DNA from: Pseudomonadota bacterium
GTDB lineage: Bacteria; Desulfobacterota; Desulfobacteria; Desulfobacterales; ETH-SRB1
Assembly (NCBI GenBank): GCA_018897415.1
Contig: JAHIKR010000173.1
Location: 1 to 5,715 of the forward strand
Reading direction: 5' to 3'
DNA: 5,715 bases
Under the pieces are notes generated by a model. That model was not told the origin of the DNA. It searched no databases and saw nothing but the letters and a program-made list of their open reading frames with translations. The position numbers were made by a program, and so were the translations under genes. This document shows, one piece after another, positions 5,101 through 5,715 of this stretch (positions are counted from its first letter, which is position 1; every line of letters starts with the position of its first letter).

Positions 5101-5715
5101 ATGGATAAGAAGATACGTATAGGCGCACTTATTTCTGGAAGCGGAACAAATTTACAGGCAATCATTGATTCATGTGAGTCAGGAGAAATAAATGGGGGAA
5201 TGATATTTGTAGGATCTGACAATCCCGAGGCATATGGCCTTGAAAGAAGCAGTAAACATGGAATACCGACATTTTTTGTTGATTATAAACCTATAATGCA
5301 GAGTTACAAACAGAATCCGGATAGTGTTAAAATTCCAGATGATTTTGATCTGGATGATGTGCTTTCAAAGCAGCACCTTTTTTCATCAAATACACCTCTG
5401 GAAAAAGTTAGATCTTTTTTTACAACAAGAGCTGTTGCCGAGGCAAAGCTGATTGATAAAATGAAGTCTTATCCATTCGACCTGCTGGTGCTGGCGGGTT
5501 TCATGAGAAATTTAACTCCTTATTTTATTGACAGAGTAAATACCGATCGTGCAAATCCTCGCATAATGAACATACATCCTGCTTTACTGCCCTCATTTCC
5601 TGGAGTTGATGGATATGGAGATACTTTCAGGTATGGATGCAAGGTTGGTGGATGTACTGTCCACTTTATTGATTACGGAGAAGATTCCGGCCCTATAATA
5701 GGGCAGAAGGCATTC
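5101..5715 (+). CDS. purN: Phosphoribosylglycinamide formyltransferase PurN (partial, right end cut)
   Basis: PurN transfers the formyl group of 10-formyl-THF to GAR, step 3 of de novo purine synthesis. The first 205 codons are present. The phosphate-binding loop ISGSGTNLQAII spans residues 11-22, DLLVLAGFMRNL spans 127-138, and I-M-N-I-H-P-A-L-L-P spans 155-164. The catalytic triad is Asn157, His159 and Asp195 (in E-D-S-G-P-I-I), corresponding to Asn106, His108 and Asp144 of the E. coli enzyme. The catalytic Asn is therefore about 51 residues further along than in E. coli PurN (212 residues in total). The extra sequence is mostly a charged segment at about 60-120, with roughly 10 more residues at 141-153. 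The folate-loop region reads D-G-Y-G-D-T-F-R-Y-G (170-179), unlike the E. coli H-T-H-R. The frame is open to the window edge and the start is fixed by GGAGGA 7 bases upstream. Confidence 0.95.
   Translation, partial: MDKKIRIGALISGSGTNLQAIIDSCESGEINGGMIFVGSDNPEAYGLERSSKHGIPTFFVDYKPIMQSYKQNPDSVKIPDDFDLDDVLSKQHLFSSNTPLEKVRSFFTTRAVAEAKLIDKMKSYPFDLLVLAGFMRNLTPYFIDRVNTDRANPRIMNIHPALLPSFPGVDGYGDTFRYGCKVGGCTVHFIDYGEDSGPIIGQKAF

Noticed and set aside
4980..5222. 80-codon minus-strand ORF
   Set aside because: It is antisense to the start of purN and runs through the tRNA terminator, so it is a shadow frame.
1..5715. CRISPR array, phage genes or a defence island
   Set aside because: No regularly spaced repeats, cas genes, integrase or defence module is present. 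The DUF4143 ATPase, the sirtuin and an ATPase fragment alone do not make a known or convincing new system.

Overview
The window looks like an ordinary chromosomal stretch of a moderately AT-rich Gram-negative anaerobe. The most likely source is a sulfate-reducing Desulfobacterota (Desulfobacterales-type) bacterium. This is inferred from the general look of the sirtuin, the long PurN variant, the tRNA-Val sequence and a short inverted-repeat element of a style I associate with that group. No database search supports it, and the assignment is moderate to weak.

Left part, minus strand (1-2018): a DUF4143-type AAA ATPase runs off the left edge with its reading frame intact. Next comes a short graveyard (about 1012-1238) holding two gene fragments on the same strand. 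One is the last ~44 codons of a YhaN/SMC-like ATPase. The other is a ~30-codon piece of a YkgJ-like cysteine-cluster protein. They abut almost to the base, as if a deletion had fused two genes and the product had decayed. A complete Sir2-family NAD-dependent deacylase follows (1260-2018).

Divergent intergenic region (2019-2428, 410 bases without an established gene): it holds the sirtuin upstream region with a 14-bp tandem repeat, then a 201-bp non-coding element with 29-bp imperfect terminal inverted repeats (a MITE), then a promoter-like zone with an orphan Shine-Dalgarno plus 11-codon mini-ORF and three imperfect short repeats.

Right part, plus strand (2429-5715): three tightly spaced genes look like one operon. 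They are an 84-residue protein resembling the PC4 single-stranded-nucleic-acid-binding fold, a nucleoside phosphorylase-family protein, and an AGCS-type sodium:alanine/glycine symporter. A good promoter overlapping the symporter stop codon serves a tRNA-Val(GAC) with encoded CCA and a strong intrinsic terminator. A short GAGACC/GGTCTC inverted repeat resembling the MITE tips sits in the tRNA leader. Last is purN, purine biosynthesis step 3, with an unusually large insertion; it is cut by the right edge.

How the genes relate: the phosphorylase (purine or pyrimidine salvage) and purN (de novo purine synthesis) share a nucleotide theme, but a tRNA and terminator separate them. I see no sign of a new multi-gene system. 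The items most worth checking are the MITE and its possible footprint, the fused gene remnants, the PC4-like protein and the PurN insertion.
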